DNA of 45,572 nt from Nitrospirales bacterium (GCA_031315915.1 JALDRK010000031.1:1-45572); one strand, 5' to 3'; counted from the stretch's first letter, positions 10,001 to 15,870 are shown. Numbers and translations: made by a program. The notes: generated by a model from the letters alone, not told the origin.

Positions 10001-10844
10001 TCCGCTTCCGCAAGCCCAGCTTTTCATCATGACTCCCTACTCGCAGTGCTGCGGTCTTGGCGAGATCGGGCAAATTGTGATCCGCACGCCATTCCGAACG
10101 TTAGGTTATCTCAATGCCGCCTCCGAACAGGCAGAACGGTTTCGCCCCAATCCCTTCACGCAAGACGAGTCCGATATCTGGTATTGGACAGGCGATCTGG
10201 GTCGGTACCGGCTGGATGGGACTGTTGAAATTCTTGGTCGTTGCGATGATCAGGTCAAAATTCGTGGGGTTCGGGTCGAACCGAACGAAGTCATGCATAT
10301 CTTAGGTACTCATCAGGATGTTTTTTCCTGTTATGTGTTAGGCAGAAAGGAAGAGAATCAAGAATCGGAGCTGGTCGCCTACGTGGTGCCCGCGCCGGGA
10401 AAGGCAGGACGACCGGAGATGTTACGCAAATATTTGGAAGCCAGGCTGCCGGGACCGCTGATACCTACGGCTTGGGTCATCATGAACAATCTTCCCCTGA
10501 CCCCCAATGGCAAAGTCGATCGGGCTCGTTTGCCTCAACCGGATCCCACGCATCGGGGGCACGCAACTCATTACGTGCCGCCGCGCACGCCTCAGGAAGA
10601 ACTGCTGGCCGATATCTGGCAGGACTTGCTCCACGTAGAGCAGATCGGGGCGCATGACAATTTCTTTGACCTGGGTGGGCATTCCCTGCTGGCCACCCAG
10701 GTCATCGCACGGGTGCGGCAGCTGTGGCAACTCGAGGTGCCCTTACGCACCGTATTTGAAGCCCCCACGGTAGCGGAATTCGTGCAAGCCCTCGAACAGA
10801 TAGAATCCTCGACATCCTTAGAATGGATAAAGGAAGAAGGATGA
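1044..10844 (+). CDS. Three-module non-ribosomal peptide synthetase (docking-C-A-T-C-A-T-C-A-T)
   Basis: This is a 3266-residue NRPS. Domains in order: TubC-type N-terminal docking domain (about 10-62), C1 (80-520), A1 (535-1030), T1 (carrier Ser1088), C2 (1145-1580, HHIATDG at 1280), A2 (1600-2085), T2 (Ser2141), C3 (2195-2630, AHIISDA with His2334), A3 (2660-3160), T3 (Ser3214). C1 has HSIVADE where HHxxxDG is expected, so the catalytic second His is Ser. By-eye alignment to the PheA pocket gives codes D-S-W-D-L-G-A-I-G (A1), D-L-F-N-N-A-L-T-Y (A2) and D-V-R-H-F-A-F-L-A (A3). The A2 code matches the one I recall for alanine (as in McyA module 2); I make no call for A1 or A3. A3 has F for T in its phosphate-binding loop (SGTFGTPK). 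There is no epimerase, thioesterase or reductase domain. A TAA at 1038 leaves only TTG starts (1044, 1059) if the docking domain is kept; the first ATG (1119) would remove half of it. Confidence 0.92.
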   Translation: MGTGQLSTGATALQLFTYLRRCGVKMWVENGQLFYDAPDSAWTADLLARIRERKSGLISLLSDKEPSIQKPPLVPIPREGPHLLSFAQQRLWVLHQLEPESPVYNLPLALRLQGPLDVAAFRQSLQALVDRHEILRTCFPNVDGQPSQVIAASMVLPWDQQDLRDIPERTREVALQAWAGKEALRPFRLDTGPVIRTTLLQCADHDFLFMLTLHSIVADEWSLNLIIQELDALYAARVTNQPATLPPLHIQYIDFTRWQRRWLQGEIFDRQLEYWRTQLSEAPASLALPTDKPRPSQLSFRGESLTFTIPESLTQTLDSLVRREGVTLFMVLLATFQILLARYTGQRDLLVGTPISGRTHPELEGLIGVFVNTLVLRMQIEKQPTFREVLQHVRETCLNAYAHQDLPFEKLVDALQPVRDPSRHPVFQIMFQLDNADLSRALPLSNLNIVPMPPVTQTAQFDLSLTFVRRQKTLRGTLTFHTDLFETATIERLARHYQTLLESLVADPGQPVFQPSLLSHAERHQLLVEWNATTKAYPEDRCIHELVEAQVEQTPHQAAVRCGDHTLTYLELNQKANQLAHTLRVRGVGQGTVVPVLMERGPDLVIAHLAVMKTGAAFSPLDPNWPATRITDALTQLRGHIVLVSPGASQLPDLSQWSLLTVDDAQLLEPCSNLKIPMTLDDPIYVMFTSGSTGKPKGAINRHRGIVNRFFNMNDRFGCGPQDTVLMTTPHMFDSSVWQLFWPLINGGRTVIPPSTKGIDLSLIVELIDREQVTITDFVPSVFQSLLEYVMTIPRAGHGLRSLRQLLIGGEAMQAGPVRKFMSLFPGIGITNAYGPTETSIGVIFFEVSEQCPDPIPIGRPLHNVYTAILDPHLQLVPIGVPGDLYVGGACVGLGYVNNEEATNAVFLPNPFPEIPSEKLYKTGDTARYLPDGNIQFIGRTDHQVKIRGMRIELGEIERALNEHPEVKNSVVLAREDLQGGKYLIGYLVPHRDTNLTPLDLHHFLKSKLPSAMVPSECICLEAFPLTTGGKIDLQALPEPDPTRRWHATHYVPPRTPQEELLADIWQDLLHVERIGVHDNFFDLGGHSLLATQVIARVRRLWQLEVPLHTVFEAPTVAEFAQSLEEPGRREATGPRVPLEPVGREAPLPLSFAQQRLWFLHQLEPESPAYNLPFVLRLQGPLDVTALRHSLQALLERHESLRTCFPTVAHQPVQVIRTTAALSLETHNFRTHRGTVREAMAIRHLAEDAGRPFDLAHGPVIRAGLLQLAEHDHVLGLVLHHIATDGWSGGLLQRDLAAFYTACIRQEIPVLPALPIQYADYAVWQRQWLQGEVLERQLAYWRTQLAGVPVLDLPTDRPRPLVKTATGASYHFSVAQARTAELQALSRQAGGSLAITLLAAFQILLARYTGQTDIVVGSPIANRQRTEVEELVGFFVNTLVMRTDLSGDPTIREVLARVREVALGAYDHQDLPFERLVEELHPTRDPSHNPLFQILFAVQNAPVQECTFPGLTIQPFGPRTQTTRFDLECHIETGTKGLKVTFIYNTDLFATDTIKRLGQYFERVVTMMAAAPTQRLSQVSLLSEAERQQVLVEWNDTRREYAQDVCMHALFEAQAAGTPEAVALVFEDQQLTFAELNARANQVAHFLQRHGVGPEVRVGVCLDRSPEMVVALLGILKAGGAYVPLDPSYPQERLAFIRQDAQITVLLTQERRVEGGPIHGAAVVCMDTLQERLASENTHNAPCEATPGNLAYLIYTSGSTGRPKGVAIEHRSAAALLQWANDAYSPEELAGVLASTSICFDLSVFELFVPLSWGGRVILVDNIFHVSECSKREDVRLLNTVPSALAELVRAAPLPSSIRTVNLAGEPLTQHLVKRIVDRSMVQNVYDLYGPSEDTTYSTMALRHPEGSETIGRPLANTQAYLLDRFGHPVPIGIYGELYLGGQGLARGYVNRPDLTAERFMPNPFSTYPGARLYRTGDLARYRADGHLEFLGRMDRQVKLRGYRIELGEIEAVLAEHPAVQAAVAVVREDTPGEKQLVGYVVSRQEAAPTVRDLREFLQARLPGYMVPGMFVVLEALPLTPNGKVDRRALPHPDGSRASLNTNYVAPRTSLERQSAAIWQEVLGLAQVGIHDNFFELGGHSLMAAKIISRMQSTYTANIPLRTIFDSPTIAGLASQLAQNNTRFSEISDCSPQSVPRTQPVPLSFTQERFWLLEQLNPNASLYHVTMAFRLQGALNTEAFAQSLQEIVNRHEILRTVFPSPEGIPQQVIHPHLEINVPIYDLQHFPPENREGQVHHEIHKALQTPFDLAQGPLFRASLWKIGAHHHVLFLDTAHIISDAWSKAVLLREISILYHAFCDGKASPLPRLSLQYADFAVWQREQVQSEFGQRHVTFWKEHLKKPLPELQLPTDFPRPAIRTYRGSRLRKLLALSLSAKVRNMCQEEHCTMFMLLLSTLALLISRYTGDEDIVIGAPTAGRNRLEWERLIGCFLNTVALRIDLSGNPTFRELLRRVRQVALDVQMHEDMPFEILVEVLEGDRDLSRSPLFQVFLNMHEFSDDVLPLAGIDVSPFFRPQNEALFDLTLYFKETKNGFRLTLNFNVDLFSEHRSEEFLNQLCTVLEEALDSPDRPIHAYSMVSSQARTVLPDPKVPLAIPPQPLVLQSIAEWARRTPTHMAIRHGHRSWTYQELMRQAHTIGRSLLVQGLQRGDVVAICGSPSFGVMAGLLGVLHCGGVLLLIDPTLPPKRQEMMLEEANTFFQLMVGEISSGTGTNGRAKIHLKIDARTGEVLTPPPASLQQQKLPSQPPITQTDPAYIFFTSGTFGTPKAILGTHQGLSHFLTWQKETFAIGPDDRIAQLTGLSFDVVLRDILLPFISGGTLCIPEETDRADGSAILHWLKRERITVLHAVPAVVQNWLVHAPPEIALSHLRWVFFAGEPLTDCLIHVWRKTVLHSGEEVNFYGPTETTLAKAFYRIPANPPAGVQPIGIPLPQAQLFIMTPYSQCCGLGEIGQIVIRTPFRTLGYLNAASEQAERFRPNPFTQDESDIWYWTGDLGRYRLDGTVEILGRCDDQVKIRGVRVEPNEVMHILGTHQDVFSCYVLGRKEENQESELVAYVVPAPGKAGRPEMLRKYLEARLPGPLIPTAWVIMNNLPLTPNGKVDRARLPQPDPTHRGHATHYVPPRTPQEELLADIWQDLLHVEQIGAHDNFFDLGGHSLLATQVIARVRQLWQLEVPLRTVFEAPTVAEFVQALEQIESSTSLEWIKEEG
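4161..4418 (+). repeat. Direct repeat copy 1 covering carrier domain T1
   Basis: These 258 bp, encoding the end of A1 and the whole T1 carrier domain, recur without gaps at 10539-10796 (T3), offset 6378 bp. I count about 26 differences by eye, so around 90% identity, many at third positions. T2 is much less similar. This points to gene conversion or domain swapping within the NRPS gene. Confidence 0.85.
10539..10796 (+). repeat. Direct repeat copy 2 covering carrier domain T3
   Basis: Partner of the repeat at 4161-4418. It ends about 46 bp before the NRPS stop codon. Downstream of copy 1 the protein continues into C2, whereas downstream of copy 2 it continues for only 15 residues and stops, so homology breaks off close to the end of the assembly line. 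Confidence 0.85.
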
Positions 10845-10894
10845 TGACGACCGAACGAAAGATCATGAAAAACAAAGTCGGGCTGTTGGATTAG
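10841..10894 (+). pseudogene. 17-codon stub resembling the start of an IS481-family transposase
   Basis: An ATG overlaps the NRPS stop (ATGA at 10841-10844) and is preceded by a purine-rich AAGGAAGAAGG. The 17 codons read MMTTERKIMKNKVGLLD and end in TAG. The run TERKIMKNKVGLLD resembles the N-terminus I remember for a group of IS481-family transposases (ERKI..NKVGLLELAKQ). If so, an IS inserted at the end of the NRPS and was almost entirely deleted, perhaps taking the natural downstream gene or release domain with it. A chance short ORF is the alternative. Confidence 0.35.
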
Positions 10895-10915
10895 GTGAAA
10901 CAGGTGATCAAGGTA

Positions 10916-11211
10916 CCCCGGAACGGACCGAGGAAGTCATTTCCCCTTCCGATCCATCCTTTCTCCCTACGAATATTTTCAAACCTTCCAGGGGTGTTTT
11001 TACACGATGCTTTGGACCCTTAAGGGAAAAATGGGACCTGCTTTGGTTTTATCTACCGGATAGCTTCCTATGGTTTTGGCTATGGTATGTCGCATGATTC
11101 TTATTCCAAGCAGGTAATCTCCCTACTACGGCATTGGTCACGATACTGGGTATCACTCAATCTTGTGAGTACCGGCAGGAGTGAAAGCGTTTGAGGAACT
11201 GTTTGAGCAGA
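10916..11211 (+). pseudogene. Fragmentary relic of the four-cysteine secreted-protein gene (copy A)
   Basis: Two pieces match the gene at 7-411. Bases 10916-10941 match 299-324 (about 22 of 26), and bases 11183-11211 match 354-382 (about 23 of 29). In the intact gene the pieces are 30 bp apart, here about 240 bp, so the relic carries an insertion of about 210 bp. No reading frame survives. The rest of 10895-11364 shows nothing else recognisable. Confidence 0.5.
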
Positions 11212-11364
11212 CTGGAAAGCCCCGTTTACTCAATCCCTAAATTTTCCCACCTCTCAAATCTTTCCGCCATCTCATACCCGTCTTTTGATGGGCTTGTTTA
11301 TGGAACCCAGCCTGCTACAGTCGTTTTCTCGTTGGGCAACTATCTTTAACAAAGGAAAAATGAA

Positions 11365-11784
11365 ATGCTTCGAGCACTCATATTCTTTGGATGTTTCCTG
11401 GTTGTGGCAGGCAGTGCCTGGGCCCAATTGAGTGGGGATCGCTGGCAACCTGCCCGACAGCTCCAACCAAATCCTCAATTGGTGCAAGGCTTCGATGCGT
11501 GGTATCAACAACAGCGTGACCGACAACAGCAACAACACATACGCTATGGGCAAGAGAATCGACAGCTCCAACCGAATCCTCCCGTATTCTCCTACGGGGA
11601 AGAGCCCATTCGTTCCGCCTCAAAGTCGTTGCAAGACTTTGATAGGTGGTACCAACACCAGCGCGAAGAACACCGGCAACAGCACGAGCGCTACCGGCAG
11701 GAAGCTCGAGACCATGAATGGAACCAGAGGCATCGGCTGCGGGAGTATGGTCGACTGCACCGGGGACCTCTGCAACCGTATTGA
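11365..11784 (+). CDS. Secreted Gln/Arg-rich two-repeat protein, unknown function
   Basis: The product is 139 residues with a clear signal peptide (hydrophobic residues 4-17, cleavage expected after G-S-A-W-A at about residue 20). The mature protein holds two related units, FDAWYQQQRDRQQQQHIRY near residues 48-66 and FDRWYQHQREEHRQQHERY near 93-111. Each follows a linker; the phrase R-Q-L-Q-P-N-P also occurs twice. Both units are predicted helical, extremely polar and rich in Gln, Arg and His. I recognise no family. AAAGG lies about 10 bases upstream of the ATG. It stands alone on the + strand between relics. Confidence 0.75.
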   Translation: MLRALIFFGCFLVVAGSAWAQLSGDRWQPARQLQPNPQLVQGFDAWYQQQRDRQQQQHIRYGQENRQLQPNPPVFSYGEEPIRSASKSLQDFDRWYQHQREEHRQQHERYRQEARDHEWNQRHRLREYGRLHRGPLQPY

Positions 11785-11923
11785 GTATTGAGATGGCCCA
11801 TATAGTTTTTTCCCTCCGGCTTCCGGGATAGGCAGATTCGATGGATTCAGGCGAATGGGATTGAAGTAGTTAAAATGCACATAGGTTGAACTGGAAAATT
11901 GGCAGGCTCCAGGAAATATTAAT

Positions 11924-12007
11924 TTGCCGATCATCGTGTTCTCCGTGGCGGCCATTCTCATGGGCGCACTATTTCTGTGGTTGGCCTTCAAAAATAAAAA
12001 CGTGTAG
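11924..12007 (+). CDS. Candidate 27-residue single-span membrane peptide
   Basis: A TTG-initiated frame encodes MPIIVFSVAAILMGALFLWL and then AFKNKNV before TAG. That is one clean transmembrane helix with a short basic tail. AGGAA lies about 8 bases upstream of the TTG. It resembles small membrane subunits in general shape, not a named family. The surrounding 11785-12313 gap contains nothing else I can assign. Low confidence because short hydrophobic frames arise by chance. Confidence 0.3.
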   Translation: MPIIVFSVAAILMGALFLWLAFKNKNV

Positions 12008-12313
12008 TGCGACCACCCGATGTTCGGTCCTAACATGGATCGCCAAAACGGCATTCCCCACCGTGTTCCAATCTGTCCGGTCTGTCAGATATCAATAAAA
12101 ATGGTTATTCCTAAGGAAGAGCAACGGCCATCATCAGGGAGAAAAACCATAGGACCCTAAATAAGACACACCATATAGTGTTGCAGGATTCGAATCGTGA
12201 ATAAATGCTATTCCCCTCGTGCAATGGAGTGCTCCTTCCGAGAATATCAGAGCGTTTTCTTGGGTTTAATCTCACCTGACATTGGTAAATCCTACGGGAA
12301 CAGGAGACGGACC

Positions 12314-12895
12314 ATGGGGGTAGATGTCCAACACTATAATCCTCTCACATTCCGAAAACTTCTGGCGGAATGTATCCCCCATCTGAGAGTCGTCGTCCTC
12401 TACCTCCTCCTGGCGAAAGCTTCAGGAATGTTCTCGGAGGTTTTTCCGTTGTTGTTTGTCGGGTTGGGTATCCTTTCTCTTTATTATGTGGGCTGGAAAG
12501 CCACCTTGAAAAAACGGAGCGAGAAGTCTTTAAAGTATTCCTACGGTCAGGGCGATCTGGCCATGGAATGCAGTTGTGTGTTTGCCCTTTTTCTGATGTT
12601 CGCCCTATTCTTTCAAGACCTGCACCGTCAATTTCCAGGTTTTTTTAGAGTCCAAGAAGGAGCTACTTATCTGAATTGGCTGGTGTTCACCATCGAGAAT
12701 ATTTTTGAATCGATATTCGACGTACTGAGCGTATACGAAATAAAAATCTCCGGCATCCGGGCAATGGATAATGTGGCCAAAACGCTGATTTTGTTCTTTC
12801 GGTTCACGGTGAATGTCGTGGTTCTCATTCTTATTGTCAGAAACTGGCGAAATTTTAGAGTTTATTGGCAAGTCAATAAGAAGAGACTTTTTTAG
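12314..12895 (+). CDS. Integral membrane protein, unknown function
   Basis: The product is 193 residues from the ATG at 12314, chosen because AGGAG lies 7 bases upstream; an in-frame start at 12197 would add 39 poorly structured residues. It has hydrophobic segments at about 25-58, 80-95 and a C-terminal helix (residues 155-178: LILFF...VVLILIV), separated by a loop containing F-T-I-E-N-I-F-E-S-I-F-D. The C-terminus is basic (KKRLF), consistent with a cytoplasmic end. I recognise no family. The nearest neighbour downstream is a gene relic, so no operon context helps. Confidence 0.65.
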   Translation: MGVDVQHYNPLTFRKLLAECIPHLRVVVLYLLLAKASGMFSEVFPLLFVGLGILSLYYVGWKATLKKRSEKSLKYSYGQGDLAMECSCVFALFLMFALFFQDLHRQFPGFFRVQEGATYLNWLVFTIENIFESIFDVLSVYEIKISGIRAMDNVAKTLILFFRFTVNVVVLILIVRNWRNFRVYWQVNKKRLF

Positions 12896-12977
12896 GATGA
12901 CATCCCCTCAACAAGTCTCCGTCGTTGCTCAACCCTCGTTCGTTTCCAAGGTTTATGATGTTGGACAGTGCCTCAGA

Positions 12978-13116
12978 GTGAGGCGCTTATACTGAATCGG
13001 CCGTGGGTATGGGAGGCAGGTTATAGCGTCAAGAAAGCCTGCATTGACACAACGCACCTAAAAAGCCCCGAAACAAACGGAGGAACTCATTAGAAGCCGA
13101 CGGCCAATATCTTCAG
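12978..13116 (+). pseudogene. Relic of the four-cysteine secreted-protein gene (copy B)
   Basis: This stretch aligns along its length to roughly 209-347 of the first gene: matching landmarks include C-TATAGCGT-AA-AAAGCC, AAAGCCCCG-AAC-AAC and GAAGCCGA---CA-TATCTTCA. It carries substitutions, small indels and in-frame stops and has no start. Together with copy A it shows that this family was once present at least three times around the NRPS. The remainder of 12896-13349 holds only short AT-rich inverted repeats (13229-13247 and 13282-13304) without T-runs. Confidence 0.65.
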
Positions 13117-13349
13117 AATCCGGTTGTCCTGGTCGGATCTCTCGTGCCCCAGCCAATTATTGTCTCAGAAGTCAATCAAGCTCAAATCTTTCTCATTCAA
13201 ACCGATTTGGATGGAATTTAGATTTGGCAATGGAATGAAATTCCATTACTCTAGCCCTGAGTTACACTATTAGCGCCACGAAATAATGACTATCTTTCAT
13301 TATTGAATGAGCGGCTTTAATCTGCTATTGGTTTTGTAACTCCTTTGTC

Positions 13350-13937
13350 ATGGCTAATCCATGTGCACCATCCACCAGGCAAACGGTTATCCCTGCAGGG
13401 AGGGGGGCGGGTCTGCGATTATCCAGTGGACAGATCGGTTTCTTAAGACAGATGGCCCGGGATTCCCGAACAGGGTTCATGGTACCCCGGTTTCAAAAAA
13501 ACGGTGAATCTTCTCAGGGAACGCTTGCCCTGTTTTCCGGGCCCAAAGGCACAGGGAAAACGATGGCGGCTCAAGTGGTGGCCCGTGAGTTCGGCTTTTC
13601 GATTTATCGGGTGGCACTCAATCAGGTTGTCGGCAAATATATCGGAGAGACGGAAAAGAATCTGGCCCGTATGTTAAAAACGGCCGAGATGAAGAAGGCT
13701 GTTTTGTTGTTTGATGAGGCCGATGCCTTGTTTGGAAAGCGAGCGGGGGTGAAGGATTGCCATGACCGGTATGCGAACCTTGAAGTCGGTTATGTATTGG
13801 AGCGGTTGAAGCCCTATCCCGGCCTGGTGATTCTCGTTTCCAATCAGAAGGTCGACCTTGATCCTCAAGTCGAGTGTCATCTGAAATATATTTTGGAGTT
13901 TTCCCCGCCTCTTTCTGCTCCCCCGTTCAAGAGATGA
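13350..13937 (+). CDS. Shortened AAA+ ATPase lacking arginine finger and lid
   Basis: The product is 195 residues. It has Walker A GPKGTGKT (about 66-73), a pore-loop region VGKYIGETEKN, Walker B AVLLFDEADALFG (about 113-125), the motif RYANLEVGYVLERL and sensor 1 LVSNQK. This is the architecture of stand-alone AAA+ proteins related to SpoVK/Ycf46 and to ATPases of contractile-injection-type loci. In that family the segment after sensor 1 usually reads like F-V-R-R-L...V-E-F; here it is QVECHLKYILEF, so the paired arginines that form the finger are gone. The protein stops 15 residues later, without the helical lid. No Shine-Dalgarno is evident before the ATG. It probably binds ATP but may not hydrolyse it cooperatively, or it is a decaying copy. 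Confidence 0.75.
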   Translation: MANPCAPSTRQTVIPAGRGAGLRLSSGQIGFLRQMARDSRTGFMVPRFQKNGESSQGTLALFSGPKGTGKTMAAQVVAREFGFSIYRVALNQVVGKYIGETEKNLARMLKTAEMKKAVLLFDEADALFGKRAGVKDCHDRYANLEVGYVLERLKPYPGLVILVSNQKVDLDPQVECHLKYILEFSPPLSAPPFKR

Positions 13938-13944
13938 CGATGCG

Positions 13945-14196
13945 ATGAATGTGAGTATCCGTTGGTTGTGGGTGGCCATGGTCACCGGGAGTATCATGCT
14001 GGCGGTCCCCGGTCAATCCGATCCTGTCCATATGATCGGCGATGTGGTGGGACATTTCTTTTCGGCCCTCCTGCTGGCGATTGTTCCCATTGTCGGGTAC
14101 CGGTTGATGTATAAGACCATTGGTGAAAAGGAAATCACGTTTATTTTTGCTGCGGCCTGGGTCTATCTGGTACTCATGCAATTCTTTGGCGGCTAG
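13945..14196 (+). CDS. Small membrane protein, unknown
   Basis: The product is 83 residues with hydrophobic segments at about 6-22, 33-53 and 62-80 separated by short polar stretches, so two or three membrane spans. It starts 7 bases after the stop of the AAA ATPase gene, which suggests co-transcription, though no good Shine-Dalgarno is present. I recognise no family. The following 290 bases hold only a hairpin (14343-14369, 10-bp stem with one mismatch) with no T-run. Confidence 0.55.
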   Translation: MNVSIRWLWVAMVTGSIMLAVPGQSDPVHMIGDVVGHFFSALLLAIVPIVGYRLMYKTIGEKEITFIFAAAWVYLVLMQFFGG

Positions 14197-14485
14197 CAGA
14201 AGCATCCGCCGCTACCAAACACCTCTCCCGTCCGGTTCGCCATTCAACCACGACGTGTCGTTTTCTACAGAAATTTCAATCGGTTTTCTATCTGACCGCA
14301 TTCCGTTGAAAGCCCGAGGCATGTGCCGGACTAGCCTTTTCTGTCCCTAGCCGGTTGATGGCCAGGGACGAGTCGGGCGGATGACTTCATAAGCGGCCAT
14401 AAAGTCCGGAGGGGCTTTGAGCCGATGAGTTGAATAACAACTGGTACAAGCCTGGAATGCGACGAATATCGAGGAGGGTTGATTG

Positions 14486-14974
14486 ATGACACGATGGATG
14501 AAGCCATGGTTGATGATGCTTTTGGTCACTTTGCTCTTGGTGGGGTGTGCCAGAGTGTACAAGCGGCAGGCTCAATTTGTGCCTGAAGAGTATGCTCCCT
14601 ATGGAGAGCAGGGAACTTCACGAATATGCGGGCAAGTGTTTTTGTCTCTAGCGGATGGGCAGACACATCTGGGCGTGCATGATAAGGTGCTCCTGGCTCC
14701 GGTGACCTCTTATACTCAGGAAGCGTTCAAGGTCAAGGTGGTGCAGCGGAAACGGATCGAACCGCAAGATCCTCAGGCTAAACAGTTTGAAAAAATCACG
14801 CAAACCGATGACGAGGGACGCTTTTGTTTTCTGAATGTACCGGCCGGAGACTATTATGTGGTGGCGGATATTACCCTTCCCGATTCCACGAAAGACAAAC
14901 GGGTTGGAAAGTGGCTCCATGCCCAGGCCACGGTCAAGGATCAGGAAAGTGTCCATATTATGGTCACCCGATAG
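14486..14974 (+). CDS. Lipoprotein with carboxypeptidase-regulatory-like fold
   Basis: The product is 162 residues starting at ATG 14486, with GGAGGG 8 bases upstream. The N-terminus is a lipoprotein signal with lipobox L-L-V-G-C (Cys about residue 20). The mature domain resembles a prealbumin/carboxypeptidase-regulatory beta sandwich: I-C-G-Q-V-F-L early, then TDDEGRFCFLNVPAGDYYVV, a pattern typical of that fold. It probably sits on the inner leaflet of the outer membrane or the periplasmic face. No enzymatic residues are visible. It stands alone between a membrane protein and the SRAP gene. Confidence 0.7.
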   Translation: MTRWMKPWLMMLLVTLLLVGCARVYKRQAQFVPEEYAPYGEQGTSRICGQVFLSLADGQTHLGVHDKVLLAPVTSYTQEAFKVKVVQRKRIEPQDPQAKQFEKITQTDDEGRFCFLNVPAGDYYVVADITLPDSTKDKRVGKWLHAQATVKDQESVHIMVTR

Positions 14975-15038
14975 TCCTCTTCTATGGTAGATTGCAGGGC
15001 GACGCGTATGTTGCCCTGCGTGAGAAGAGAATCTGTCG

Positions 15039-15710
15039 GTGTGTGGACGATTTACTCGTAAAGACAACTTCAAGCAACTTGCCGAATCGCTTGGCCTGGC
15101 ACATCTTCCCCCGCTGGAGCCCCGCTATAATATTGCGCCCTCTCAATTCATTGCGTGTGTGCGAGCCAAGCCTGCATCCCTTGAAAAAGAATGCGTCCCG
15201 CTCAAGTGGGGGCTGGTACCTTCATGGGCACAAGACCCCGGCATTGGGCAGCAAATGATCAATGCCCGGGCGGAAACGGTGCCCGAAAAACCTTCGTTTC
15301 GAAAGGCCTTTCAGCAGCAGCGCTGTTTAATTTTCGCGGACGGGTTTTATGAGTGGAAGCGGGAAGGGAAGGTCAAGCAACCTTACTATATCCGAATGAA
15401 AGATCACCGCCCTTTTGTGTTTGCCGGGCTGTGGGATCATTGGGAAAAGGGGGATCAAGCGCCGATTGATTCCTGCACCATCATCACCACAGGTCCCAAT
15501 GGGCTGATGGAATTCATTTACAACCGCATGCCGGTCATTCTTCATCCTGATCATCATCAATTTTGGTTGGACCATGAGACGCAAAATTCTCAGGCTCTCC
15601 AAAGCTTGTTGAAACCCTATCCGGGTGACGAAATGGAAGCCTTCCCGATCAGTCTGTTGGTCAATAACCCACGCAACGATACCGCACTCTGTCTTCAGCC
15701 TGCGGAATAA
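15039..15710 (+). CDS. SRAP-domain (HMCES/YedK-like) DNA-protein crosslink protein with variant active site
   Basis: The product is 223 residues, the usual length for SRAP proteins. The GTG start places Cys at position 2 (MCGRFT), the nucleophile that forms a thiazolidine link to abasic sites after Met removal. Other family motifs are present: RYNIAPSQ, LKWGLVPSW, INARAET, FADGFYEWK with the catalytic Glu, and RMPVIL. At the position normally held by the conserved His (H-D/N-R-M-P) this protein has Tyr (IYNRMPVIL, codon TAC). The family shields abasic sites in single-stranded DNA. The substitution may slow crosslink formation or reversal. It appears to be transcribed alone. Confidence 0.92.
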   Translation: MCGRFTRKDNFKQLAESLGLAHLPPLEPRYNIAPSQFIACVRAKPASLEKECVPLKWGLVPSWAQDPGIGQQMINARAETVPEKPSFRKAFQQQRCLIFADGFYEWKREGKVKQPYYIRMKDHRPFVFAGLWDHWEKGDQAPIDSCTIITTGPNGLMEFIYNRMPVILHPDHHQFWLDHETQNSQALQSLLKPYPGDEMEAFPISLLVNNPRNDTALCLQPAE

Positions 15711-15870
15711 TTTTTATGGGAGGCCACATTTAATAAGGCGCCCTGTTTAGTCCTGTAGGAATGGAAACCGGCTTACGCTACGGTTGTTTGATGGATGCTC
15801 ATCCATAACGTTCAGTACCAGTATGTTGTCTGTCTGGAAATGAGACTGCATCCTTCCTCAATCAAAATTT

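Noticed and set aside
11620..12054. Minus-strand frame of 144 codons
   Set aside because: Overlaps the secreted repeat gene on the other strand; translation has no signal, domain or repeat and looks like antisense shadow.
13229..13304. Two short AT-rich inverted repeats upstream of the AAA gene
   Set aside because: 8-bp stems in an AT-rich stretch without T-runs or placement near a gene end; likely chance, so mentioned only in the neighbouring relic entry.
14343..14369. 10-bp hairpin with one mismatch as a terminator
   Set aside because: No T-run follows on either strand; the T-run lies on the wrong side.
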